8,904 bases of DNA from positions 1-8,904 of the forward strand of contig CAZGRL010000139.1 in assembly GCA_964528155.1 (NCBI GenBank). Reading direction: 5' to 3'. The notes under the pieces were generated by a model, which did no database searches, was not told the DNA's origin, and worked only from the letters and a program-made list of their open reading frames with translations. Positions within the stretch are counted from its first letter, which is position 1, and each line of letters opens with the position of its first letter. Made by a program: the position numbers and the translations under genes. This DNA is from G001797105 sp964528155 (GTDB lineage: Bacteria > Chloroflexota > Anaerolineae > Anaerolineales > E44-bin32). Positions 1 to 6,250 of this stretch are shown here, one piece after another.

Positions 1-383
1 AGTCCGTGGATGAAGATCGCATGGAAACCCGAGCCGACACCGACGGCCCCCAGCAATCCACCGAGAATCGCATGGGTCGAGCTACTGGGAACGGAGAAGA
101 ACCAGGTCAGCAGATTCCAAATGACCGCACCCGCTGTCGCCGCGATGAGCACCTCGAGGCTCATCGCTTTCGGATCGACGATGTCTTGCCCGAAGGTCCG
201 GGCGACGGCCACCCCTAGGACGAAGGGCCCGGCGAACAGAGCGGCCGCGGCCATTCGCAGCGCCACGGCCGGACCGAGAGCCCGGGTGGAGATGATGGTC
301 GAGACGAAGTTGCTCCCGTCGCGCATTCCGCTCAGCAAGTCGGAGACGGCCGAGAGCGCGATCAGGCCGATGACAAGATTCAC
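1..383 (-). CDS. PiT-family inorganic anion (phosphate) permease, C-terminus cut by window edge
   Basis: Integral inner-membrane permease of the PiT/PHO4 family, which usually imports inorganic phosphate with a cation. 127 N-terminal residues are visible. Residues 13-38 carry the first PiT signature, here S-G-M-R-D-G-S-N-F-V-S-T-I-I-S-T-R-A-L-G, where family members usually have an N-G-x-x-D-x-x-N core. Residues 87-112 (VIWNLLTWFFSVPSSSTHAI, then LGGLLGA) match the second family motif, W-N-x-x-T-W-x-x-x-x-P-S-S-S-x-H. Hydrophobic segments lie at about 1-16, 41-63, 78-97 and 104-125. The start is GTG at 383; an in-frame TGA two codons upstream excludes a longer form. The ribosome site is weak. 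It begins 31 nt after the TSUP gene on the same strand, so co-transcription is likely. Some PiT proteins (Bacillus CysP) carry sulfate, and the TSUP neighbour makes that an alternative; the substrate cannot be told from this fragment. Confidence 0.85.
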   Translation of the reverse strand, partial: MNLVIGLIALSAVSDLLSGMRDGSNFVSTIISTRALGPAVALRMAAAALFAGPFVLGVAVARTFGQDIVDPKAMSLEVLIAATAGAVIWNLLTWFFSVPSSSTHAILGGLLGAVGVGSGFHAIFIHG

Positions 384-414
384 GTTTCACTCGCTTACGC
401 TTCCCCAGGCGAAT

Positions 415-1191
415 CTACCTGACGAGGCCGATGACGAGCTGGCTGATCCCGAGGAGATCGACCGCGCTGACGATCACCACGGCGATGAGCAGCCGTCTCA
501 CCCACACCGCGCCGCGCTCAATGGCCGTCCTGGCGCCAACCCATGCGCCGAGCATGTTTCCTACTCCCAGTATCACACCCGCCAGCAGATCGACCTGATG
601 ATTCCTGAAGAACACCGCCAGCGCGAACGGGATGTAGAAAAGCACGATCCCGAGTTTGACCGCGTTCGCCCTGACCAGATCGTAGCCGATAGCCAGAACC
701 AATCCGGCGAGCAGGAATATGCCGACGCCGGCCTGGATGAACCCGCCGTAGACACCGATAGCGAAGAAGATGATGAGCTGGACCCATGTCGGGCGGCCGT
801 CCAACTGGGTTTGACGGCCTTCAAGCCAGCGCTGAGGTCGGATGATGATCACGATCAACATGGCGACCATGACAGCGCCGATCGCCCGGCGCATCATCAC
901 CTCATCCAAATTGACAGCGATCTGCGCGCCGATGACGGAGCCGATCGTCGCCGGAATGCCGAGCAGGAGAGTGCCGCGGACATCGAGGATGCGATGACGC
1001 ATGAAGCTCCCGACGCCGACGACGTTCTGCATCAGGATTCCGATTCGATTCGTGCCGTTGGCGACGGTTGCCGGCAGCCCGATCCAGATCAATGCCGGCA
1101 GTGTGATCAAGGACCCGCTGCCGGCGAGTGTGTTGATGAAACCAGCAGCGAATCCAGCCGCGATCAGCGCAGGTATGGTGTACCAGGGCAT
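415..1191 (-). CDS. TSUP (TauE/SafE) family sulfite/sulfonate-type anion exporter
   Basis: Polytopic inner-membrane protein of 258 residues, the usual length for the 4-Toluene Sulfonate Uptake Permease / TauE-SafE family, whose members export sulfite, sulfoacetate or related sulfur and organic anions. The first family motif is plain: FINTLAGSGSLITLPALI at residues 18-35, then GLPATVANGTNRIGIL at 38-53. The second half of the internal duplication carries GVYGGFIQAGVGIFLLAGL at 146-164 and ANAVKLGIVLFYIPFAL at 175-191. About eight hydrophobic segments are visible (5-22, 27-40, 73-94, 100-117, 136-168, 178-194, 202-221, 232-256). The ATG at 1191 has GGAGAGG at 1203-1209 on the minus strand, 11 nt upstream. 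It is the first gene after the promoter at 1236-1264 and is followed at 31 nt by a PiT-family permease, suggesting an anion-transport operon. The family is clear; the substrate is not. Confidence 0.92.
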   Translation of the reverse strand: MPWYTIPALIAAGFAAGFINTLAGSGSLITLPALIWIGLPATVANGTNRIGILMQNVVGVGSFMRHRILDVRGTLLLGIPATIGSVIGAQIAVNLDEVMMRRAIGAVMVAMLIVIIIRPQRWLEGRQTQLDGRPTWVQLIIFFAIGVYGGFIQAGVGIFLLAGLVLAIGYDLVRANAVKLGIVLFYIPFALAVFFRNHQVDLLAGVILGVGNMLGAWVGARTAIERGAVWVRRLLIAVVIVSAVDLLGISQLVIGLVR

Positions 1192-1232
1192 TGGCGCACC
1201 AGCCTCTCCGGGGAAACAAGGGAAGGATGGGA

Positions 1233-1245
1233 GGTGTTATACACC
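1233..1245. promoter_or_regulatory. Small inverted repeat over the -10 box (possible operator)
   Basis: GGTGT-TAT-ACACC is a perfect 5+5 bp inverted repeat that covers the predicted -10 element (1236-1241) of the TSUP promoter. A repressor bound here would block RNA polymerase. The repeat is short and could be chance. Confidence 0.25.
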
Positions 1246-1264
1246 CGGCATCATGACGTGTCGA
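1236..1264 (-). promoter_or_regulatory. Sigma70-like promoter for the TSUP-PiT operon
   Basis: On the minus strand TCGACA (1264-1259) and TATAAC (1241-1236) are separated by exactly 17 nt. Each differs from the consensus hexamer at one position. A start site about 7 nt downstream of the -10 box would fall near 1229 and give a leader of roughly 38 nt before the TSUP ATG at 1191. Position, spacing and match are all good for a housekeeping promoter; no start-site data exist here. Confidence 0.55.
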
Positions 1265-1284
1265 GGGAAGCTCGTGCCCCAGGG

Positions 1285-1296
1285 TGTGCCGGCACA
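1285..1296. promoter_or_regulatory. 12-bp perfect palindrome upstream of the TSUP promoter
   Basis: TGTGCCGGCACA is a perfect 12-bp palindrome. Its centre lies about 61 bp upstream of the predicted start site near 1229, a typical activator position. It is not a CRP site, which has two 5-bp arms separated by 6 bp. The binding protein, if any, is unknown. Confidence 0.25.
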
Positions 1297-1654
1297 GACC
1301 GGCGAACGCTCGATGCCCGTCCGCCGACCGCGCCCTCCATAACAGGCGAGAGCTTTTGTAGCCGCACCCTGCATAGGCGGACGATGGACGATCGACGATC
1401 GCTCCCCTGGGGTCCGCTTCCGTATCGCGTCATTATTCCGAGCCGCCGAAAGCGCCGAGGCCCCTTTCAGGCGCCAAGGAATCGCTGCGATGTTGCCCCA
1501 CTCGGCCGCGGAACGAAACGGCGGTTCATGCATACGATTCACCGACGCATGTTGATACCTGCGGCTACAAGAACACGTTGACGGCGGGCGAGTGCTCCTG
1601 CAACCGCACCGTTCATTGGTGCGCCCCCGTCGCGGGTGAGGAGCGCAGGTCGGA
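1297..1654. other. Gene-free stretch between divergent genes, with an 11-bp inverted repeat pair
   Basis: No open frame here looks like a protein: the frames on both strands are rich in Arg, Pro and Ser and show no domain, ribosome site or neighbour-like composition. What can be seen is an 11-bp inverted repeat, TTGTAGCCGCA at 1356-1366 and TGCGGCTACAA at 1560-1570, and a short tandem GACGATC at 1387-1400. The inverted repeat may mark the ends of a decayed small non-coding element of about 215 bp; this is weak. Confidence 0.4.
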
Positions 1655-1867
1655 GATCTGCAGCCACAAGAACCGAAGCATTGCTCCAAGTAGGGAAGGC
1701 CGGGATCACGCCATCGCAGACGACTCTCTCGACGGCCGTTTGCGGAAGGGGGCAGGTCGCCCCGTACGATCCTAGCGGGGTAGTGGCAGGGGTGGAGGGG
1801 GAAGGGGAGCAGTTCGTCCGGTATGATGTTAGCGGGAAAAACGCACTTTGCTCCCTTCCCTCTCCAC
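1655..1867 (+). repeat. Dispersed structured repeat, copy A (with long hairpin)
   Basis: This stretch aligns in the same orientation with 4570-4717. Shared blocks, in order, are CTGCAG/TTGCAG near 1658/4573, a 20-nt block at 1732-1751 that matches 4641-4660 at 19 positions (ACGGCC-[G/A]-TTTGCGGAAGGGG), and the hairpin loop motif GGGAAAAACGCACTTTGCTCCC at 1834-1855, which differs from copy B only by two extra bases. The segment between is less conserved. Copy A is longer than copy B because of about 39 extra nt at 1753-1791, containing its own small stem (CCCCG 1760-1764 with CGGGG 1776-1780), and about 22 extra nt in the main loop. It ends 117 nt before the start codon of the zinc-ribbon gene. 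Confidence 0.6.
1792..1867 (+). other. Long hairpin A (about 19-bp stem), upstream of zinc-ribbon gene
   Basis: The left arm at 1792-1811 (GTGGAGGGGGAAGGGGAGCA) pairs with the right arm at 1849-1867 (TGCTCCCTTCCCTCTCCAC). The pairing has 18 Watson-Crick pairs, one G-T (G-U in RNA) at 1798/1861 and one bulged G. The loop is 37 nt and contains GGGAAAAACGCACTT. The run after the right arm is AAAAAGG, so this is not a plus-strand terminator. On the minus strand a T-run would precede the stem, not follow it. Confidence 0.6.
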
Positions 1868-1970
1868 AAAAAGGACGTCCCCGGGCGGGATGGGAGCAGC
1901 GCATACTGGCGCGATCGTTTCCGTCGAGCTAATCTTTCCATGAAGTCGCCTGATCCAACTAATCACGTCG

Positions 1971-1977
1971 GGGGAGG
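1971..1977 (+). promoter_or_regulatory. Ribosome binding site fixing the zinc-ribbon gene start
   Basis: GGGGAGG lies 7 nt before the ATG at 1985. This choice removes an N-terminal extension that would otherwise be read through hairpin A. Confidence 0.7.
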
Positions 1978-1984
1978 CATTCAC

Positions 1985-3070
1985 ATGGTGAAGAAGACCG
2001 TCGGCTATGTGAAACTCGAATGGACCTGCCCGCGCTGCGCCACCCGCAATCCGGGCCCGAACAAGTTCTGTACCGCTTGCGGAGCACCCCAGCCGGAGGA
2101 CGTTCAGTTCGAACAGGCCGCGCAAGAGAAGCTCATCGAAGATGAAGCCGAGCTCGCCCGCGCCAAGGCTGGTCCTGACATTCACTGCCCCTATTGCGGC
2201 AGTCGAAACCCGGGCGGAGCCAAGTTCTGCGGAGCATGCGGGGGCGACCTCGCCGGCGGCCAGGCGCGCCAGGCCGGCCGTGTTGTCGGCGCGTTCCGGA
2301 GCGGGCCGGCGGCGTCCGTCGTATGCCCGGCGTGTGGAACGCAGAACCCAGGCGATGCCCTTGCCTGCACCAATTGCGGGACGGCCTTGCCCAAATCTGC
2401 AACTCCCGCGGCGGCCCCGGCTGCCAGGCCAGCCGCTCGCGTCGGGCGCAAGTTGCCCGTGATCGGGATCGTCCTGGGTGCGGTCGTCCTTTGCGTGCTC
2501 GCGGTTGGGGCGATATTGCTGCTGGGGCGAACCGAGGATCTACAAGGCCAGGTGCTGGGGAGGCAGTGGACCCGGAGCGTCACCATCGAAGAGTTGGGCC
2601 CCGTCCAGCTTCAGGATTGGCGCGACGAGCTACCCTCGGGGGCGCAGGCCCAATCGTGCGAGTTGAAGTATCGGACCACCAGCGACGAGCCGGCCGCGGT
2701 CTCGACTGAAGTTTGCGGTACGCCATACACCGTGGACACCGGGGGCGGTTATGGTGAGGTCGTCCAGGATTGCACTTACGAGGTCTACGACGAATGGTGC
2801 GAGTACACTGCGCAGGAATGGCACATGGTGAACACGGCCACGTCCAGCGGCTCGGACCTCAACCCAGCCTGGCCTCAGCTCACTCTCTCCGAATCACAAC
2901 GAGCGGGCGACGAGAGCGAGACGTACGAGGTGACCTTCCAGACACCGCAAGGTGTGTACGAGTACACCCCGACCGATGTGGCCGAGTACGCCCAGTTCGA
3001 GACCGGGAGCGATTGGATCCTGCGCGTCAACGCATTGAACGCTGTCGTCTCCGTAGAGCCGGCTCGCTAA
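1985..3070 (+). CDS. Membrane-anchored protein with three zinc ribbons and a cysteine-containing outer domain
   Basis: A 361-residue protein of unknown role. The cytosolic N-terminal part has three double-CxxC zinc ribbons of the C-P-x-C-x(3)-N-P-x(n)-F-C-x-x-C-G type: C15/C18/C29/C32, C68/C71/C82/C85 and C114/C117/C128/C131. A charged segment at 38-63, probably helical, lies between ribbons 1 and 2. An Ala/Pro linker (138-155) leads to one transmembrane helix at about 157-180. The remaining 180 residues should lie outside the membrane. They hold exactly four cysteines (C225, C244, C263, C272), enough for two disulfides, in an acidic, Tyr-rich, beta-looking domain. The start is ATG at 1985 with a strong GGGGAGG at 1971-1977, 7 nt upstream; an in-frame ATG at 1823 is rejected because its extra 54 residues are repeat sequence. 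The architecture resembles uncharacterised Chloroflexota proteins. Zinc ribbons here probably mediate protein contact; no enzyme motif is seen. Confidence 0.88.
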   Translation: MVKKTVGYVKLEWTCPRCATRNPGPNKFCTACGAPQPEDVQFEQAAQEKLIEDEAELARAKAGPDIHCPYCGSRNPGGAKFCGACGGDLAGGQARQAGRVVGAFRSGPAASVVCPACGTQNPGDALACTNCGTALPKSATPAAAPAARPAARVGRKLPVIGIVLGAVVLCVLAVGAILLLGRTEDLQGQVLGRQWTRSVTIEELGPVQLQDWRDELPSGAQAQSCELKYRTTSDEPAAVSTEVCGTPYTVDTGGGYGEVVQDCTYEVYDEWCEYTAQEWHMVNTATSSGSDLNPAWPQLTLSESQRAGDESETYEVTFQTPQGVYEYTPTDVAEYAQFETGSDWILRVNALNAVVSVEPAR

Positions 3071-3096
3071 TTAGACGGAAGGGGATTTCGCGCTGT

Positions 3097-4326
3097 CTAG
3101 GCCGCCACAGTCGCTCGTTGGCCGCGCCTGGGTAGGCGCGAGATCAGGGGGACTGCCAACAACATCGTCAGTCCACTGATGAGAAAGGCCGGCCGCATTC
3201 CCATTGAGTCCGACAGCATTCCCACGATGAGTACACCGACCGATGCCGACGAGAAACTGAGTGCCATATAGATCCCGTTGGCCATCGCCCGGTACTCGGG
3301 GTAGCTCTCTTGCACAAGGGCCATGATTACCGGCGCGATCGAAAGCAGGCTCAACCCGAGGAGCACGAGCAGGGGAAAACGAAGCCAGCCGTTTGTCCGC
3401 AAAAACATCACCAGGAAAGCCGGCGCGGCCAACGCAGAAGCGGCAAGCACGCGCCGACGACCCAGGCTGTCGCTCATCACGCCGCCCAGCATCGCCCCGC
3501 CAACCCCGGCCGCCTCCAACAAAGAGAGTGAAGCGCCGGCGAACCACAGGCTCTCCCCTTCAAGTGTGAGGAACGTCGGAAGATAGCTGGTGATCGCCGC
3601 CTGCATCAGCCCGCGAACAAGCATGATTCCGGCGACCGGGATCATCACCGGCGCCATGCGTCTCAACACTTTCCCCCACGGGATGTCTCCCTGAATCAGG
3701 GGTGGCGCGTCCGAGACCGATCGTAAACGCAGGAGCAGGATCGCCGACGTCGCCGCGCCGACGGGGATCAACCAGAACGTTCCACGCAGGGTGAACAGAC
3801 TGACGGCGCTGACAATCACCAACGGACCGATCGTCCGACCCAACTCCCCGGCCATCATCCACAGGCCCATCCCGCGGCCGAGATGCTCGCCCGATAGTCG
3901 GCCGGTCATCGCCGGCGCCACCGCGTGCAACCCGGCCGTGTTCAATCCGGCAACCGCCAACAGGAGCGCCAGCACCACATAGCTCGGCGCCAGGCCCAGG
4001 CAACTCATGCTGATGCCGGCGACGAGGGGGGCAACGATGACGAGCGGCCTGAGATTCCTTCGATCAGCGATGCGACCGATAACCGGTTGGATCGTGGCTG
4101 GCAGCAACAGGAAGAGCGAAAGCGCGCCCGCTTGTGTAACCGTCAGGGAGAAGCCGGCCATGAACAACGGCAGCAACGGCGCGAGAAACGCCGTGTACAT
4201 GTCGTGCACGGCGTGGCCGGCGATGATCGTCAAGACGCTCGAAGTCTGGAACCCCGTCGCTCTGGCCGGTTCGGCGGGCCTCGCCTCAAGACTGTCGTCC
4301 ACGCGCTCCAGTGTCGAAGTCTGCAT
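3097..4326 (-). CDS. MFS transporter, fosmidomycin-resistance-like efflux protein
   Basis: Inner-membrane major facilitator superfamily protein of 409 residues with 12 hydrophobic segments in a 6+6 layout. The cytosolic N-terminus is about 30 residues long. Motif A of the first half is seen as GRIADRRNLRPL (84-95), and its counterpart in the second half as GGVMSDSLGRRRVL (281-294). The early HAVHDMYTAFLAPLLPLF (38-55) and GLHAVAPAMTGRLSGEHLGR (132-151), followed by a Gly-rich helix ending in GRTIGPL (163-169), resemble the Fsr branch of MFS drug exporters. The substrate is not predictable. The central loop (about 200-222) has the expected charged character. The start is ATG at 4326 with GGAAAG a few bases upstream. 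The gene converges with the zinc-ribbon gene, with 26 bp between the two stop codons and no convincing terminator in the gap. It is divergent from the histidine kinase operon. Confidence 0.9.
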   Translation of the reverse strand: MQTSTLERVDDSLEARPAEPARATGFQTSSVLTIIAGHAVHDMYTAFLAPLLPLFMAGFSLTVTQAGALSLFLLLPATIQPVIGRIADRRNLRPLVIVAPLVAGISMSCLGLAPSYVVLALLLAVAGLNTAGLHAVAPAMTGRLSGEHLGRGMGLWMMAGELGRTIGPLVIVSAVSLFTLRGTFWLIPVGAATSAILLLRLRSVSDAPPLIQGDIPWGKVLRRMAPVMIPVAGIMLVRGLMQAAITSYLPTFLTLEGESLWFAGASLSLLEAAGVGGAMLGGVMSDSLGRRRVLAASALAAPAFLVMFLRTNGWLRFPLLVLLGLSLLSIAPVIMALVQESYPEYRAMANGIYMALSFSSASVGVLIVGMLSDSMGMRPAFLISGLTMLLAVPLISRLPRRGQRATVAA

Positions 4327-4569
4327 TCTCCGCTTTCCGCTCGTTGCCCGAGCACGGCGGCCGTCTTTCGACCGAGGTGATAGTCCCCCTGCCCCGGAAG
4401 CCAGAAGTGTACCATCTCGCTGGGTGAGGGCACGGTCACTGGGAGGAAGGGTGAGTAGATGGCGCGGTCGCGCCCGATTGGCGCCTACGAGAACCGCCTC
4501 TCTCTGGCGTGGGTACGCGACATGTAATCCTTCTTCTCAGATGGCAGTGGCCACCTTCGTTGAACCCGT
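4327..4569. other. Gene-free 5' half of the divergent region between MFS and kinase genes
   Basis: No coding frame here has a recognisable domain or a good ribosome site. The region must hold the promoter of the MFS gene on the minus strand, but no hexamer pair with correct spacing stands out. The rest of the intergenic stretch (4570-4843) holds repeat copy B and about 126 nt of leader for the kinase gene. Confidence 0.4.
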
Positions 4570-4717
4570 GACTTGCAGACTCCAAGGCCACGCTGCAACC
4601 AGGGATGGCCGATGTCGTGCCGTAGCGGAGCGGTCCGACAACGGCCATTTGCGGAAGGGGATGGAGGGGGGTGGGGGGCGAAGGGGGAAAACGCACTTGC
4701 TCCCTTTCGCCCCCCAC
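4570..4717 (+). repeat. Dispersed structured repeat, copy B (with long hairpin)
   Basis: This is the shorter counterpart of 1655-1867, in the same orientation. The best block is 4641-4660, which matches 1732-1751 at 19 of 20 positions. The loop motif GGGGAAAACGCACTTGCTCCC at 4684-4704 matches copy A apart from two single-base length changes. No terminal inverted repeats or target duplications are apparent at the ends, so an insertion mechanism cannot be shown. It ends 126 nt before the GTG start of the histidine kinase. Confidence 0.6.
4671..4717 (+). other. Long hairpin B (16-bp stem), upstream of kinase operon
   Basis: The left arm at 4671-4686 (GTGGGGGGCGAAGGGG) pairs along its full length with 4702-4717 (CCCTTTCGCCCCCCAC): 15 Watson-Crick pairs and one G-T, with no bulge. 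The loop is the 15-nt GAAAACGCACTTGCT. Against hairpin A, two stem positions change on both sides: A1796-T1863 becomes G4675-C4713, and G1800-C1859 becomes C4679-G4709. The G-T pair 1798/1861 becomes G-C. No T-run follows on the plus strand. Confidence 0.65.
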
Positions 4718-4843
4718 GAAGAAGATGAGCCCTCATGTTGCGATACATCACCCGCGCGGCGACACCTCGACGGAATGCCCATACTCATGGCACAATAAGG
4801 CAATCCCACTCCCATTTGTCCGGTACGCTCAAAAGGGTCCAAT

Positions 4844-6250
4844 GTGGAAAATGCCCCGGATCTCCTTTCTGCCGTCCTGAACTCCAAAGAGTTCGACTGG
4901 CTCTCTCGATTGGGTGAACAGATTGAGCTTGGGCAAGGCGAGGCCTTGGTCGCCGAGGGAGATCTGGCGGACCACTTCTACATCCTCGTCGAAGGGGAAC
5001 TCGAGGCCTCACCGCGCGATGCCGCACCGTGCACATTCACGCGCCGTGATGGTGACCCACCCCTCTTGATCGGCGCCGTGTTTATGCGCTGCCTCGAAGC
5101 CGCCAGCGCCTGTCGTCTCATTCGGGTCGGTGCTGACGCCTATCTACAACAGGTCGCCTCGCAGACACCGGCGAGCGGCGTGATCATCCAGGGTTTGATC
5201 TGGCGCTTCCGAACGACTGAGGCGATCCTGCACCAGAGCAAGAAGCTGGCGTCCCTCGGAAAGCTGCCCGCCGGGCTGACCCACGAGCTGAACAATCCCG
5301 CATCCGCCGGGAGGCGCGCCGCCAGCCAGTTGCGGGAGCAACTGAACCAGTTGTACGGGATCGCGGCGCGGTTGGCAGAGCTGCACCTCGCCCCGGCTCA
5401 GCTCGACCGCCTCTTTCGTTCCTCTTTGTCTACTCGACACGCCACTGAGCCTGCCTTGATCGACGCCGTCGCCCGAGCGGACGCCGAGGAGGTGCTCGGA
5501 GCCTGGCTCACCCAGCGCGGTGTCAAGAATTCATGGGATCTCGCGCCTCGCCTCGTCGAGGTCGGGACGACACCGGCACGCCTGGCAATGTTCACGGAAG
5601 GACTCGCCGCAGAATCCGTCAACGATGCGCTGAGCTGGATCTGCGGATTGATCACCGTCGATGCCCTCATTCAGACCATCGACGTGTGCACAGAACACAT
5701 TTCACAGCTTGTGGCCGCGGTGAAAGCCTATGCCTACATGGATCGCGCACTGTCACAGGAGATCAACGTCATCGACGGAATCGAAAGCACGCTGATCATC
5801 CTGCGCCATCGACTCGAGCGGATTGAGTTGCATCGAGAGTATCAGCCGGGTCTTCCGCCCATCTGGGCCCATGGCAACGAACTGAACCAGGTGTGGACGA
5901 ACTTGCTGGCCAACGCCATCGACGCCCTGGACGGCGAGGGCAACATATGGATCCACACCGGTCTGGACGGCGAGAATCTCACGGTCGAGATCGCCGACGA
6001 CGGACCAGGCATCCCTGTTGAAGTCCAATCACACATCTTCGAACCGTTCTTTTCCACCAAGGACACCCGCCACGCGGCCGGACTGGGGCTAGACATTGTG
6101 TACAGCATCATGGTCCGTCGACACTCGGGCGCGATCCAGGTGAATTCGAAGCCCGGTGACACGCGATTTAGGATCTCCCTCCCGTTGAGTTCTCCGACGG
6201 TCGACATCGACACGCTGCGCCCGGTCAACGTCGAAAAGGAGATGGCGTGA
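4844..6250 (+). CDS. Histidine kinase with N-terminal cyclic-nucleotide-binding-like domain
   Basis: A soluble signalling kinase of 468 residues without transmembrane segments. Residues 10-100 have the beta-roll fold of cNMP-binding proteins (GQGEALVAEGDLADHFYILV, then EGELE, at 30-54). The phosphate-binding cassette is degenerate: the usual G-E-x-A/S-L and following R-S/T-A are absent around 70-90, so cAMP binding is unlikely. A helical linker (100-136) leads to the DHp helix SLGKLPAGLTHELNNPAS with phospho-acceptor H147. The second DHp helix seems to be at 284-325 (ISQLVAAVKAYAYMDRA...), so about 120 residues are inserted between the two helices. The ATPase domain shows the N-box (ELNQVWTNLLANAIDAL, 346-362), G1 box (DDGPGIP, 385-391), F-box (FEPFFSTK, 399-406) and G2 box (GLGL, 413-416). 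The start is GTG at 4844; the overlapping ATG at 4842 is in a frame that ends after 12 codons. No response regulator lies nearby. It overlaps the next gene by 4 nt. Confidence 0.9.
   Translation: MENAPDLLSAVLNSKEFDWLSRLGEQIELGQGEALVAEGDLADHFYILVEGELEASPRDAAPCTFTRRDGDPPLLIGAVFMRCLEAASACRLIRVGADAYLQQVASQTPASGVIIQGLIWRFRTTEAILHQSKKLASLGKLPAGLTHELNNPASAGRRAASQLREQLNQLYGIAARLAELHLAPAQLDRLFRSSLSTRHATEPALIDAVARADAEEVLGAWLTQRGVKNSWDLAPRLVEVGTTPARLAMFTEGLAAESVNDALSWICGLITVDALIQTIDVCTEHISQLVAAVKAYAYMDRALSQEINVIDGIESTLIILRHRLERIELHREYQPGLPPIWAHGNELNQVWTNLLANAIDALDGEGNIWIHTGLDGENLTVEIADDGPGIPVEVQSHIFEPFFSTKDTRHAAGLGLDIVYSIMVRRHSGAIQVNSKPGDTRFRISLPLSSPTVDIDTLRPVNVEKEMA

Noticed and set aside
1387..1400. 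Tandem GACGATC repeat
   Set aside because: There are only two 7-bp units, which is common by chance in GC-rich DNA and lacks further copies nearby.
10..1581. Long plus-strand open frame of 523 codons
   Set aside because: It is antisense to the TSUP and PiT genes, which have clear family motifs on the minus strand. Its translation is low-complexity Asp/Arg-rich sequence with no domain, as expected from the antisense frame of GC-rich membrane-protein genes.
1655..1867. Repeat copies as a MITE or insertion sequence remnant
   Set aside because: No terminal inverted repeats, target-site duplications or transposase fragments can be seen at either copy, so only 'dispersed repeat' is supported.
1237..1941. 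Minus-strand open frame of 234 codons in the 1.2-1.98 kb gap
   Set aside because: It runs through repeat copy A and gives Arg/Pro/Ser/Cys-rich sequence without a domain or ribosome site. Its partial likeness to the minus-strand frame at 4537-4887 is explained by the DNA repeat, not by protein homology.
1823..1984. Upstream ATG giving the zinc-ribbon protein 54 more residues
   Set aside because: The extension is translated hairpin and repeat DNA, has no good ribosome site, and the ATG at 1985 has GGGGAGG at ideal distance.
3071..3096. Bidirectional terminator between the convergent zinc-ribbon and MFS genes
   Set aside because: Only a very imperfect AGAC...GTCT pairing is present; the stem is too weak to call.
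4842..4880. ATG at 4842 as kinase start
   Set aside because: That frame stops after 12 codons. The kinase frame begins with the overlapping GTG at 4844 and has an in-frame stop upstream at 4796.
4537..4887. Minus-strand open frame of 116 codons before the kinase gene
   Set aside because: It covers repeat copy B and overlaps the kinase start. Shared residues with the frame at 1237-1941 come from the nucleotide repeat.
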